Shown here: one piece after another, positions 1 to 9,100 of the stretch | Numbering within the stretch: the stretch's first letter is position 1 | Layout of the letters: every line of letters begins with the position of its first letter | DNA from: Streptomyces sp. HUAS 15-9 | GTDB taxonomy: Bacteria; Actinomycetota; Actinomycetes; Streptomycetales; Streptomycetaceae | Direction of reading: 5' to 3' | Assembly: GCF_025642155.1 (NCBI RefSeq) | Contig: NZ_CP106798.1 | Location: 6,076,001 to 6,140,000 of the forward strand | Length of the DNA stretch: 64,000 bases | Program-made: the position numbers and the translations under genes | Notes under the pieces: generated by a model | What the model was told of the DNA's origin: nothing | Databases searched by the model: none | The model's input: the letters and a program-made list of their open reading frames with translations, nothing else

Positions 1-168
1 CTTCATCGGGGCGAGCAGCGACCGCAGCAGGGCGGCCGTGGCACCGGGCCGGGTGGGCAGGACGTCGCGGTCGAAGGGGTCGGTGCCGTCGGGCGGGCGG
101 GGGAGTTCGCCGTCGTCACCGGTCGCGGGGGAGGTGGAGGTGGACGTGGAGGTGGTGGGGGCGGTCAT
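1..168 (-). CDS. ABC transporter half (partial, N-terminus only)
   Basis: Only the first 56 residues are inside the window. They form a Thr/Ser/Pro-rich leader followed by a segment ending in LLRSLLAPMK, the usual hydrophilic N-terminus before the first membrane helix of a fused permease-ATPase exporter subunit. The ATG overlaps the TGA of the preceding ABC gene by four bases (ATGA), so the two are translationally coupled. The context suggests the second half of a heterodimeric exporter. No catalytic motif is visible here, so the call rests on coupling and on the character of the N-terminus. Confidence 0.6.
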   Translation of the reverse strand, partial: MTAPTTSTSTSTSPATGDDGELPRPPDGTDPFDRDVLPTRPGATAALLRSLLAPMK

Positions 169-2033
169 CGGTCGTCCTCCGCTTCCTCGGTCGGTTGCCC
201 GCTCGCTTCCTTGGCCAGCTGCTCGCCCGGTTCTCCGTCCGGATCCCCGGCCGGTTCCCTCGTTGGTTCGCCCGACATCAGATGGGCGTATTCGGCGTTC
301 GTGCGCAGCAGTTCGTGGTGGGTGCCGACCGCGGTGATGCGGCCTTCGGAGAGCAGGGCGACGCGGTCGGCGAGCAGCACCGTGGAGGGCCGGTGGGCCA
401 CGATGAGCGCGGTGGTGTCGGCGAGGACCTGTCGCAGCGCGGCCTCCACGGCGGCCTCCGTGTGCACGTCGAGCGCGGACAGCGGGTCGTCGAGGACCAG
501 GAACCCGGGCCGGCCGACGACGGCGCGGGCCAGCGCCAGTCGCTGCCGCTGCCCGCCGGACAGGCTCAGCCCCTGCTCACCGACCTGTGTCCCCGTGCCC
601 TGCGGCAGCCCGTGCGCGAACTCGGCCTGTGCGACGGCGAGCGCCCGCTCCAGCTCCGGCGCACCGGCGCCGTCGTCGGCCCCCATGAGCACGTTCTCCC
701 CGACGCTCGCCGAGAACAGGGTGGGCTCCTCGAAGGCGACCGCCACCTTGGAGCGCAGTTCCTCGCGGGACATCGCGGTGATGTCCTCGCCGTCCAGCGT
801 GATCCGCCCGGAGGTCACCTCGTGCAGCCGGGGGACGAGCGCGGTGAGCGTGGTCTTGCCACTGCCGGTGGCCCCGACCAGGGCCATGGACTCGCCGGGG
901 CGGATGTGGAGGTCGATGCGGTCGAGGACGGGCGGGGAGCCGGGCGGGGCGTCGGGGTAGCGGAACGTGACGCCGTCGAACCGCAGACCGGACCGTGCGG
1001 CCGCCGGTCTCCCGGTCCGGCCGGTGACGTGCGGGTCCTCCGGCCGGGCGTCCATCACCTCGAAGTACCGCTCTGTCGCGGTCGCCGCCTCCTGGGTCAT
1101 CGCCAGCAGGAACCCGATGGAGTCCACGGGCCAGCGCAGCGCGAGTGCCGTACTCAGAAAGGCGACCAGGGTCCCCGTCGACAGGTCCCCGTCCGCCACC
1201 TGTACGGCCCCCAGCACCAGCGCCGCGCCGATCGCCAGTTCCGGCAGTGTCACGATGACGCCCCAGATGGTCGCCAGCAGCCGGGCCTTGCGCAGCTCGG
1301 TGCCGCGCAGCGTCCACGACAGTGTGCGGAACACCCGCGCCTGGCTGCGGTGCCGGCCGAACCCCTTGATGATCCGGATCCCGAGCACGCTCTCCTCGAC
1401 GACCGTCGTCAGGTCGCCGACCTGGTCCTGGGCCAGCCGGGCCACCTCGGCGTACCGCCGCTCGAAGACGACGCAGGTCCACATCACGGGCACGGCGGGA
1501 CCCAGGACGACCAGCCCCAGGGTCCAATCCTGCTGGAGCATGATGACCAGGCCGACAAGGATCGTCACCCCGTTGACCAGCAGGAACGTCAGCGGAAAGG
1601 CGAGGAACATGCGCAGCAGCATCAGATCGGTCGTGGCGCGGGACAGCAACTGGCCGGAGGCCCACCGGTCGTGGAAGGCCACCGGCAGCCGTTGCAGATG
1701 CCGGTACAGGCCCGCCCGCATCTCCGCCTCGACGTTCGACAGCGGCCGCGCGACCAGCCACCGCCGCAGCCCGAACAGCCCCGCCTCCGCGACCCCGAGC
1801 AGCAGCAGATACAGCGCGCCGAGCCACACCCCGCCCGGATCCCGGTCGGCGACCGGCCCGTCCACCATCCACTTCAGGACGAGCGGGATCACCAGCCCCA
1901 GACAGGAGGCGACGACCGCGACGAACGCGGCGGTGAACAGCCGCACCCGCACCGGCCGGACGTACGGCCACAGCCGCAACAGGATGCGTACAGTTGAGCG
2001 ATCGCTGGTGGTTGCACGTGTCGTGGGCATCAC
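165..2033 (-). CDS. ABC exporter subunit, fused permease and ATPase (degenerate-site half)
   Basis: A 622-residue exporter half. Residues about 20-310 form a six-helix transmembrane domain of the type found in multidrug exporters, and residues about 350-585 form the nucleotide-binding domain. Walker A is GATGSGKT (387-394), the signature is LSGGQRQR (491-498) and Walker B is FLVLDD (511-516). The residue after the Walker B aspartate is Asp516, not the catalytic Glu, and the Q-loop reads FEEP where a Gln is expected. Such changes are typical of the non-catalytic site in heterodimeric exporters, which fits the coupled second half downstream. The start is GTG, followed at once by ATG. The substrate cannot be told from sequence. 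Confidence 0.9.
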   Translation of the reverse strand: MMPTTRATTSDRSTVRILLRLWPYVRPVRVRLFTAAFVAVVASCLGLVIPLVLKWMVDGPVADRDPGGVWLGALYLLLLGVAEAGLFGLRRWLVARPLSNVEAEMRAGLYRHLQRLPVAFHDRWASGQLLSRATTDLMLLRMFLAFPLTFLLVNGVTILVGLVIMLQQDWTLGLVVLGPAVPVMWTCVVFERRYAEVARLAQDQVGDLTTVVEESVLGIRIIKGFGRHRSQARVFRTLSWTLRGTELRKARLLATIWGVIVTLPELAIGAALVLGAVQVADGDLSTGTLVAFLSTALALRWPVDSIGFLLAMTQEAATATERYFEVMDARPEDPHVTGRTGRPAAARSGLRFDGVTFRYPDAPPGSPPVLDRIDLHIRPGESMALVGATGSGKTTLTALVPRLHEVTSGRITLDGEDITAMSREELRSKVAVAFEEPTLFSASVGENVLMGADDGAGAPELERALAVAQAEFAHGLPQGTGTQVGEQGLSLSGGQRQRLALARAVVGRPGFLVLDDPLSALDVHTEAAVEAALRQVLADTTALIVAHRPSTVLLADRVALLSEGRITAVGTHHELLRTNAEYAHLMSGEPTREPAGDPDGEPGEQLAKEASGQPTEEAEDDR

Positions 2034-2096
2034 TCGCGAGCCTACGGACCGCCACTGACAACGCCCACCGAGTTTTGGCCGGACCGCGATCGGCCG

Positions 2097-2112
2097 CTGG
2101 TCCTACGACCAG
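2097..2112. promoter_or_regulatory. Short hairpin or operator between exporter and glgX
   Basis: A perfect inverted repeat CTGGTC-CTAC-GACCAG lies about 65 bp upstream of the exporter start in the 149-bp gap before the end of glgX. It could be an operator for the exporter operon. No regulator gene lies next to it, so its role is unknown. Confidence 0.3.
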
Positions 2113-2149
2113 CGAGTTCGAGGGGTCGTACGGGAGCAATGGGGCGGGC

Positions 2150-2199
2150 CCTCAGCCCGCCTTCAGCACCCTCTGCCCACCCTCAGCCCACCTTCAGCA
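2150..2199. repeat. Duplicated terminal codons of glgX
   Basis: The last codons of glgX with its stop (2181-2199) are repeated almost exactly 31 bp further downstream (2150-2168), with one base changed. The copy is not translated as part of glgX. It looks like a small local duplication of the gene end. Confidence 0.4.
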
Positions 2200-4429
2200 A
2201 CAGTACCGCCTGTGCCGGCACCGTGATCGCAGTACCCGCCCCGTGCACCACCCCCGGTGCCTCCCCCTGCTCCTCCCGCGAGGTGTCGACCACGACCTCG
2301 TACCGCTCCGCCCACGGGGGGCCCGGCAGGACGAATGTCGCCGGGCGGTCGCCTGCGTGCAGGAGGGTGAGGAAGCTGTCGTCGGTGATGGGGGCGCCCT
2401 GTTCGTCGCGGCCCGGTATGTCGCGGCCGGAGAGGTACATGCCGAGCGTGGCCGCGGGGGCGTACCAGTCGCTTTCGGTCATCTCCTCGCCGCGTGCCGT
2501 GAACCAGGCCAGGTCCCGCAGGCCGTCCGCCGAGTGGGCGCGGCCGGAGAAGAAGGCGCGGCGGCGCAGGACCGGATGGCGGTGGCGCAGGGCGATGAGA
2601 CGGGAGGTCAGGTCGAAGAGCCGGCGCCAGGCCGGGTCGTCCAGGAGGGACCAGTCCAGCCAGCTGATCTCGTTGTCCTGGCAGTACGCGTTGTTGTTGC
2701 CGCGCTGTGTGCGGCCCAGCTCATCGCCCGCCACCAGCATCGGCACACCGGTCGACAGCAGCAGCGTGGTCAGCAGGTTGCGCAACTGGCGGCGGCGCAG
2801 CGCACGTACCGGCTCCTCGCCCGTCTCGCCCTCCGCGCCGCCGTTCCAGGAGCGGTTGTCGTTCGAGCCGTCGCGGTTGTTCTCGCCGTTCGCCTCGTTG
2901 TGCTTGCCCTCGTAGGAGACCAGGTCGCGCAGGGTGAAGCCGTCGTGGGCGGTGATGAAGTTGACCGAGGCGTAGGGGCGGCGGCCGCCCCAGGCGTACA
3001 GGTCGCTGGAGCCGGAGAGGCGGTAGCCGAGGTCGCGCACATCGGGGAGCGCGCCGCGCCAGAAGTCGCGGATCGCGTTGCGGTAGCGGTCGTTCCACTC
3101 CGTCCAGAGCGGGGGGAAGGCCCCCACCTGGTAGCCGCCGGAGCCGATGTCCCAGGGCTCGGCGATCAGCTTCACCCGGCGCAGCACCGGGTCCTGGGCG
3201 ATCACCGCGAGGAAGGGGGAGAGCATGTCGACGTCGTGCATGGAGCGCGCCAGCGCCGCCGCCAGGTCGAAGCGGAAGCCGTCCACGCCCATCTCCGTCA
3301 CCCAGTACCGCAGCGAGTCGGTGATGAGGCGCAGGACCTGCGGCTGCACCACGTGCAGCGTGTTGCCGCAGCCGGTGTAGTCGGCGTAGCGGCGGGCGTC
3401 GTCCTGGAGGCGGTAGTAGCCGCGGTTGTCGATGCCCTTGAGGGAGAGCGTCGGGCCCAGTTCGCCCGCCTCCGCGGTGTGGTTGTAGACCACGTCCAGG
3501 ATGACCTCGATGCCCGCCGCGTGCAGGGCGCGGACCATCCGCTTGAACTCGCCGACCTGCTGTCCCGTCGAACCGGAGGCCGCGTACGCCGCGTGCGGGG
3601 CGAAGTATCCGATCGAGTTGTAGCCCCAGTAGTTCTTCAGACCGCGGCGCAGCAGATGGTCCTCGTGCGCGAACTGGTGCACCGGGAGCAGCTCGACCGC
3701 CGTCACGCCCAGCTTCACCAGGTGCTCGACCGCCGCCGGGTGCGCCAGGCCCGCGTACGTGCCGCGCAGCTCGGGCGGGATGTCCGGGTGCAGTCGCGTG
3801 AAGCCGCGTACATGCAACTCGTAGATGACCGAGTCGGCCCACGGCGTCTTGGGGCGGCGGTCGTCCGCCCAGTCGTCGTCATCGTGGACGACCACGCCCT
3901 TGGGGACGTACGGCGCCGAGTCCCGGTCGTCGCGCACAGTGTCCGCGACATGCTGCTCCGGCCAGTCGCGGACATGCCCGTACACCTCCGGCGGCAGGCT
4001 GAACTCGCCGTCCACCGCGCGCGCGTACGGGTCGAGGAGCAGCTTCGCCGGGTTCCAGCGGGCGCCGATCCACGGGTCCCAGCGGCCGTCCACCCGATAG
4101 CCGTAGCGCTGTCCTGGCATCACCCCCGGCACGAAGCCGTGCCAGATCTCGTGCGTCAGCTCGGTCAGCCGCACCCCCGTCTCCCGGCCCCGCTCGTCGA
4201 ACAGACACAGCTGGACCGCCTCCGCCCCGGCCGCCCACAACGCGAAGTTGGTGCCCGCCACCCCGTCCGGGCCCGCCCGGAAACGGGCGCCCAGCGGCAT
4301 GGGCGCGCCCGGCCAAACGGGTGGAGTCGGCGCGGTGGCGCGCTGGGCGCCGTTCACCGCGGAGGCCGGGCGGCCGCCGTCGAGGGCCCGCTCCTGGGCC
4401 ACTGTCTGCTGCTCGGCTGCGCTCGTCAC
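2183..4429 (-). CDS. glgX: Glycogen debranching enzyme GlgX
   Basis: A 748-residue GH13 isoamylase-type enzyme that hydrolyses alpha-1,6 branches of limit dextrins during glycogen breakdown in the cytoplasm. An N-terminal CBM48-like domain (about 45-150) precedes the TIM barrel. The conserved GH13 regions are visible: DVVYNH (312-317), GFRFDLA with nucleophile Asp388, acid/base Glu424 in LIAEPWD, and AHD at 494-496 with the transition-state Asp496. The C-terminus is a beta domain. The length is normal for GlgX/TreX. The GTG start faces the L,D-transpeptidase gene across about 230 bp, so the two promoters are divergent. Confidence 0.95.
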   Translation of the reverse strand: MTSAAEQQTVAQERALDGGRPASAVNGAQRATAPTPPVWPGAPMPLGARFRAGPDGVAGTNFALWAAGAEAVQLCLFDERGRETGVRLTELTHEIWHGFVPGVMPGQRYGYRVDGRWDPWIGARWNPAKLLLDPYARAVDGEFSLPPEVYGHVRDWPEQHVADTVRDDRDSAPYVPKGVVVHDDDDWADDRRPKTPWADSVIYELHVRGFTRLHPDIPPELRGTYAGLAHPAAVEHLVKLGVTAVELLPVHQFAHEDHLLRRGLKNYWGYNSIGYFAPHAAYAASGSTGQQVGEFKRMVRALHAAGIEVILDVVYNHTAEAGELGPTLSLKGIDNRGYYRLQDDARRYADYTGCGNTLHVVQPQVLRLITDSLRYWVTEMGVDGFRFDLAAALARSMHDVDMLSPFLAVIAQDPVLRRVKLIAEPWDIGSGGYQVGAFPPLWTEWNDRYRNAIRDFWRGALPDVRDLGYRLSGSSDLYAWGGRRPYASVNFITAHDGFTLRDLVSYEGKHNEANGENNRDGSNDNRSWNGGAEGETGEEPVRALRRRQLRNLLTTLLLSTGVPMLVAGDELGRTQRGNNNAYCQDNEISWLDWSLLDDPAWRRLFDLTSRLIALRHRHPVLRRRAFFSGRAHSADGLRDLAWFTARGEEMTESDWYAPAATLGMYLSGRDIPGRDEQGAPITDDSFLTLLHAGDRPATFVLPGPPWAERYEVVVDTSREEQGEAPGVVHGAGTAITVPAQAVLLLKVG

Positions 4430-4659
4430 CTTGCGGCCCCTTTGTGTCGGCTCGTTCGCCTTCGGAGCGCTCTCAGCCAGTGCCCAGGCGGCCGCCGCGC
4501 CCGGCCCCCGGCGGGGCCGCTGCGCGCACGACCTCCCGGCGCCGGCTGTCCCCGCGGCTCACGGGCGCGGCTCCCCATCGCGTCGTCCTCCCACTGTTCT
4601 GCCCAGCGCTTGCGTCGCACTCACGTTTCCCCAGGGCGGGCCCGGTCGTTGAGCCGCTC

Positions 4660-5892
4660 GTGAGGTATGCACAAGGGCGCGCACGGCGCGCGGGGGCCGT
4701 GCTGGCCGCCGTACTGACATGGGCAGGACTGCTGGCGGGAGCCGCCGGCTGTACCGGGGACGGCTCGGGCGGCGACGCCCTCGACCGGATCTTCGGCAAA
4801 CCCCCGGCAGCCGCGGACATCATCCGCGTCTCCCCGGACGACGGCAGCAAGGCCGTTCGCTCCGGCGAGCCACTACGGGTACGGGTGTCCGACGGACGAC
4901 TCGAATCGGTGAGCGTGGTCCGGGTCCAGGACGCCCAGGACACCCCCGTGGCCGGACACATCACCGACGACGGCAGGACCTGGCAACCCGACGAGCGGAA
5001 GCTGGCGCTCGCCGCCAAGTACACCGTCGACGCGGTGGCGCTGGACGGGCACGGGCGCCGCTCGGCCCGGCACGCCACCTTCACGACGTACGTCCCCGAC
5101 AAGCGGTTCATCGGGTACGTCACCCCCGAGAACCGCTCCACGGTCGGCACCGGAATGATCGTCTCGCTGGCCTTCAACCGGCCGATCGAGAACCGCGCGG
5201 CCGTCGAACGCGCCGTCCGCGTCACGGCGAAGCCCCCCGTCGAGATCAGCCCGCACTGGTTCGGCAAGGACCGCCTCGACTTCCGCCCCCAGCAGTACTG
5301 GAAGCCCGGCACCAAGGTCACCGTCGGGCTGCGGCTGCGCGACGTCGAGGCGGCGCCCGGCGTCTACGGACTCCAGTACAGGACGGTGACCTTCACCATC
5401 GGCCGCAGCCAGGTCTCGCTGGTGGACGCGGCCGCGCACACCATGGAGGTCAAACGCGACGGCCGGCTGCTCACCACCGTGCCCATCACCGCGGGCGCCC
5501 CGAAGACCACCACCTACAACGGGAAGATGGTGGTGATGGAGATGCTCGAGGTCACCCGCATGAACAGCCAGACGGTCGGCTTCGGCGGCGAGTACGACAT
5601 CCCCGACGTCCCGCACGCCATCAAGCTCACCGACTCCGGGACCTTCCTGCACGGCAACTACTGGGCGGGGGACGCCTTCGGGAACAGCAATGTCAGCCAC
5701 GGCTGCGTGGGCCTGATGGACGTCAAGGGCGGCAGTGCGGACACGCCCGCGGGCTGGTTCTTCGACCGCACCCTGATCGGGGACGTCGTCGAAGTCGTCA
5801 ACAGCAATGACAAAAAGGTCTCTCCCGACAATGGGTTCGGAGGGTGGAACATGGGGTGGAACGAGTGGAAGGCGGGCAGCGCGGTCAAGTAA
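4660..5892 (+). CDS. L,D-transpeptidase lipoprotein, first of a pair
   Basis: About 410 residues. The enzyme makes 3-3 peptidoglycan cross-links outside the membrane. GTG 4660 is chosen because it puts a short basic N-region, a hydrophobic core and a lipobox ending AAGC at about residues 24-31. The open frame extends further upstream but would run into glgX on the other strand. Two bacterial Ig-like domains fill residues about 50-250 and a YkuD domain follows. The catalytic signature is complete: His331 in HGNYW and SHGC with nucleophile Cys349. It is a paralogue of the next gene, with the same domain order throughout. Confidence 0.9.
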   Translation: MRYAQGRARRAGAVLAAVLTWAGLLAGAAGCTGDGSGGDALDRIFGKPPAAADIIRVSPDDGSKAVRSGEPLRVRVSDGRLESVSVVRVQDAQDTPVAGHITDDGRTWQPDERKLALAAKYTVDAVALDGHGRRSARHATFTTYVPDKRFIGYVTPENRSTVGTGMIVSLAFNRPIENRAAVERAVRVTAKPPVEISPHWFGKDRLDFRPQQYWKPGTKVTVGLRLRDVEAAPGVYGLQYRTVTFTIGRSQVSLVDAAAHTMEVKRDGRLLTTVPITAGAPKTTTYNGKMVVMEMLEVTRMNSQTVGFGGEYDIPDVPHAIKLTDSGTFLHGNYWAGDAFGNSNVSHGCVGLMDVKGGSADTPAGWFFDRTLIGDVVEVVNSNDKKVSPDNGFGGWNMGWNEWKAGSAVK

Positions 5893-6057
5893 CCAGGAGG
5901 GGGACGAGGTTCGGGGCGACGACAAACCGCCGAAGTTGCGACGGAACGGTGACCTTTGCCTGACGCGAAGCTCAAAACCCTGCGGTTAATATGCGCCAGT
6001 GGGTGCGCGGGACGCGCCGGGTAGCGGGCCTGACCAGGCCCCGCGAGGGGAGAGAAC

Positions 6058-7299
6058 GTGAACGTGCGGCCGATATCGGGGGCGTCGGTTGACGCGCGGG
6101 GGCGGGGCCGGAAGGGGATGCCGGTGCTCATAGCCGGCGTCCTGCTCATGGCCGTGACCGCGTGCGGCGGGGGAGAGTCGGACTCGGGTTCCGGCTCCGG
6201 TGCCGGGAACGGCAAGGACGCGACGCAGCAGGGCAAGCAGTCCGAAGCGGTCGTCGGCATCGCGCCCAAGGACGGCGCGAAGTCGGTGAAGACCAGCGGG
6301 GCGCTCAAGGTGACCGCCGGTAAGGGCAAGTTGACCGTGGTCGAGGTCAAGGACGCCAAGGGCGGCAGGATAGACGGCAAGATATCCGACGGGGGCGCCA
6401 CCTGGACGCCCTCGTCCCACCTGGCCGCCTCCACCAAGTACACGGTGCACGCGGTCGCCAAGGACTCCGCGGGCCGCGAGGCGGCCGAGGACTCCAGCTT
6501 CACCACCCTGACGCCGCAGAACACCTTCGCCGGTTCGTTCACTCCCGAGGACGGCTCCACGGTCGGCGTCGGTATGCCGTTCTCCATCCGCTTCACCCGG
6601 GGCATCACGCACCCCGAGGACGTCGAGAAGGCCATCACCGTCAAGACCGAGCCGGCCGTCGACGTCGAGGGCCACTGGTTCGGCAACGACCGCCTGGACT
6701 TCCGGCCCGAGAAGTACTGGGCGGCGGGCACGAAGGTCACCGTCGACCTCAACCTCGACGGCGTCGAGGGCCGCCCCGGGGTCTACGGCAAGCAGGCCAA
6801 GACGGTGAAGTTCACCATCGGCCGCAACCAGGTCTCCGTCGTGGACGCCAAGAAGCACACGATGAAGGTCACCCAGGACGGCAAGGTCATCAAGACCGTC
6901 CCGGTCACCACCGGCAAGCCCGGCTACGAGACCTGGAACGGCCAGATGGTCATGAGCGAGAAGCTCACGGTGACCCGGATGAACGGCGACACCGTCGGCT
7001 ACGGCGGCGAGTACGACATCAAGGACGTCCCGCACGCCATCCGCCTGACCGACTCCGGCACCTTCGTGCACGGCAACTACTGGGGCGGCGGCGCCTTCGG
7101 CAACTTCAACGCCAGCCACGGCTGCGTGGGCCTGCGGGACGTGCGCGGCGGCTGGAGCAAGAGCGTGCCGGCGGCCTGGTTCTTCAACCACTCGATGATC
7201 GGCGACGTGCTGGTCGTCAAGAACTCCCACGACGACACCGTGGCCCCGGACAACGGCCTCAACGGCTGGAACATGTCCTGGGAGAAGTGGAAGTCGTAA
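6058..7299 (+). CDS. L,D-transpeptidase lipoprotein, second of a pair
   Basis: A 413-residue paralogue of the preceding gene with the same role in peptidoglycan 3-3 cross-linking. The GTG start follows a good GAGGGGAGAG ribosome site. The signal peptide ends in a lipobox AVTAC at about residue 35-39, then comes a Ser/Gly linker, two Ig-like domains and a YkuD domain. The catalytic motif HGNYW...SHGC is intact, with Cys356 as nucleophile. The two genes are about 165 bp apart, and an AT-rich TAATAT-like -10 element lies in the gap near 5987, so this copy probably has its own promoter. Confidence 0.92.
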   Translation: MNVRPISGASVDARGRGRKGMPVLIAGVLLMAVTACGGGESDSGSGSGAGNGKDATQQGKQSEAVVGIAPKDGAKSVKTSGALKVTAGKGKLTVVEVKDAKGGRIDGKISDGGATWTPSSHLAASTKYTVHAVAKDSAGREAAEDSSFTTLTPQNTFAGSFTPEDGSTVGVGMPFSIRFTRGITHPEDVEKAITVKTEPAVDVEGHWFGNDRLDFRPEKYWAAGTKVTVDLNLDGVEGRPGVYGKQAKTVKFTIGRNQVSVVDAKKHTMKVTQDGKVIKTVPVTTGKPGYETWNGQMVMSEKLTVTRMNGDTVGYGGEYDIKDVPHAIRLTDSGTFVHGNYWGGGAFGNFNASHGCVGLRDVRGGWSKSVPAAWFFNHSMIGDVLVVKNSHDDTVAPDNGLNGWNMSWEKWKS

Positions 7300-7312
7300 G
7301 AGGACGGGCGCG

Positions 7313-7335
7313 CCCGCGCCCCTCAGGGGCGCGGG
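7313..7335 (+). terminator. Terminator hairpin after the L,D-transpeptidase
   Basis: A 10-bp G/C stem with a TCA loop lies 14 bp after the stop codon. The sequence that follows (ggctctgcc...cggctccgccgcg) is, from memory, a common intergenic element in Streptomyces genomes. There is no T-run, as usual in this genus. Confidence 0.65.
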
Positions 7336-7444
7336 GCTCTGCCGACATGCGGCTCCGCCGCGAGGCGCGAGCGACCCACCACGGCCGGTGGTCGACGGCG
7401 TACCGGTGTCCCACGGCGCGTGAACGCCCGCTAACCTGCGGAGC

Positions 7445-8212
7445 ATGACCGTCTCTCTCGAAGTCGCCGAAGGCGTCGGTACGCTGCGCCTGGACCGGCC
7501 GCCCATGAACGCGCTGGACGTCGCCACCCAGGACCGGCTCAAGGAACTCGCCGAAGAGGCCACGCGGCGCGACGACGTGCGCGCCGTGGTGATCTACGGC
7601 GGCGAGAAGGTGTTCGCGGCGGGCGCGGACATCAAGGAGATGCAGGCCATGGACCACACCGCGATGGTCCTGCGCGCCCGCGCCCTTCAGGACTCCTTCA
7701 CCGCCGTGGCCCGCATCCCCAAGCCCGTCGTCGCCGCCGTCACCGGCTACGCGCTGGGCGGGGGCTGCGAACTGGCCCTGTGTGCCGACTACCGCATCGC
7801 CGCCGACAACGCCAAGCTGGGCCAGCCGGAGATCCTGCTCGGCCTCATCCCGGGCGCGGGCGGCACCCAGCGGCTGCCCCGGCTCGTCGGCCCCTCCAAG
7901 GCCAAGGACCTCATCTTCACGGGCCGGATGGTGAAGGCCGACGAGGCCCTGGCGATCGGCCTGGTGGACCGGGTCGTCCCGGCCGCCGACGTGTACACCG
8001 AGGCCCACGCCTGGGCGGCCCGGCTGGCGCAGGGTCCGGCGATCGCGCTGCGCGCGGCGAAGGAGTCGATCGACACGGGGGTGGAGACGGACCTCGACAC
8101 CGGTCTCGCCGTCGAACGGAACTGGTTCGCGGGCCTGTTCGCCACCGAGGACCGCGAGCGGGGCATGAAGAGCTTTGTGGAGGAAGGGCCCGGCAAGGCC
8201 AAGTTCCTCTGA
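7445..8212 (+). CDS. Enoyl-CoA hydratase/isomerase family protein
   Basis: A 255-residue crotonase-fold enzyme, probably hydrating trans-2-enoyl-CoA in fatty-acid beta-oxidation. The oxyanion-hole motif AAGADIKEM (58-66) and the second oxyanion segment YALGGGCELAL (102-112) are present. Both catalytic glutamates are kept, Glu109 and Glu129 (LGQPEILLGLIPGAGG). It stands alone, not in a fatty-acid operon, so the exact substrate is open. Confidence 0.9.
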   Translation: MTVSLEVAEGVGTLRLDRPPMNALDVATQDRLKELAEEATRRDDVRAVVIYGGEKVFAAGADIKEMQAMDHTAMVLRARALQDSFTAVARIPKPVVAAVTGYALGGGCELALCADYRIAADNAKLGQPEILLGLIPGAGGTQRLPRLVGPSKAKDLIFTGRMVKADEALAIGLVDRVVPAADVYTEAHAWAARLAQGPAIALRAAKESIDTGVETDLDTGLAVERNWFAGLFATEDRERGMKSFVEEGPGKAKFL

Positions 8213-8310
8213 GTTCCGCCGGGTTCCCGTACTTCGCCGGGTTTTCCGTGCAACCCCCTTGCAATTGACGTGACGTCTCACCCGGGTCCCTCGATGGGGC
8301 GGTTTATGGA

Positions 8311-8332
8311 AACCTTAAGGCAACCTTAAGCC
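8311..8332. promoter_or_regulatory. 11-bp direct repeat, candidate operator
   Basis: Two copies of AACCTTAAGG/C stand head to tail with a period of 11 bp (8311 and 8322), one helical turn. Each contains the palindrome CTTAAG. They lie in the 292-bp gap upstream of the ATPase gene at 8505. Spacing and position suit a regulator that binds one face of the DNA, such as a response regulator. No partner is identified. Confidence 0.4.
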
Positions 8333-8504
8333 TGTCTTGTCGAGGTGATCCGTCCCATGCCCGGATTCGGGCCGTCCGCGCAGGTGGGGTGTGCCGCCGA
8401 CGCCACCGAAATGCCACCGGCATATGCCGACCGGATGGCCCGGAATAGGGGTTTCCGGGGGTCGTATTCCTCAGGAACGCCCACGGAGGGCGCTCCGGGC
8501 GGCC

Positions 8505-9020
8505 ATGATGGGGGGCATGGCGGGGCTGGAGGGCATCGAACAGCCGCGGGGACACAGCCGTGCGGCCGCGGCGCGCTGGTCGCCCGCGGTCGAGGACGAA
8601 CGGGCACTCAAAGCACTGGAGCTGTTCGGCAATCCGACGGAGGCCGAAGTCCCGCTGCCGTCCCGCCCCGAGTCCGCGGCCACCGCGCGCCGGCTCGCCC
8701 AGGTCGTCGTTCTGCGCCACTGGGGACTCACCCCGAAGATGACGGAGGACGCGGTCCTGCTCGTCTCCGAACTCGTCGGCAACGCCGTACGGCACACCGG
8801 CGCCCGCGTCTTCGGGCTCCGGATGCGCCGCCGCCGTGGCTGGATCCGCGTCGAGATCCGCGATCCCTCCCGCGGGCTGCCCTGTCTGATGCCGGTTCAG
8901 GAGCTGGACATCAGCGGCCGGGGGCTGTTCCTGGTGGACAAGCTGGCCGACCGATGGGGCGTCGATCTGCTGCCCCGGGGCAAGACGACCTGGTTCGAGA
9001 TGAGGGTCGCCGACCGCTGA
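8505..9020 (+). CDS. Anti-sigma-factor-like ATP-binding protein (HATPase_c)
   Basis: About 171 residues from ATG 8505; ATG 8508 and 8517 are alternatives, and none has an ideally spaced ribosome site. It is a GHKL-fold protein like the serine kinase/anti-sigma factors RsbW and SpoIIAB, which Streptomyces carries in dozens. The N-box ELVGNAVRHTG and the G2 box SGRGLFLVDKLADRWG are clear. The G1 box reads RDPSRGLP and lacks the usual DxGxG, so ATP binding may be altered. No sigma factor or anti-anti-sigma gene lies nearby. Confidence 0.8.
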   Translation: MMGGMAGLEGIEQPRGHSRAAAARWSPAVEDERALKALELFGNPTEAEVPLPSRPESAATARRLAQVVVLRHWGLTPKMTEDAVLLVSELVGNAVRHTGARVFGLRMRRRRGWIRVEIRDPSRGLPCLMPVQELDISGRGLFLVDKLADRWGVDLLPRGKTTWFEMRVADR

Positions 9021-9100
9021 GCGCGCATGCGCGGAGGTGACGACCCGTACGGTTCCACCGAACGGGTCAATCGGCGGTTTTCTTACCCAATCGCCCTTAA

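Noticed and set aside
195..1997. A 600-codon plus-strand frame opposite the ABC exporter gene
   Set aside because: It is an antisense shadow of a gene with clear ABC motifs, lacks any domain, and is expected in GC-rich DNA.
1994..4663. An 889-codon plus-strand frame across glgX
   Set aside because: It is antisense to GlgX, whose catalytic motifs are complete, and has no recognisable domain.
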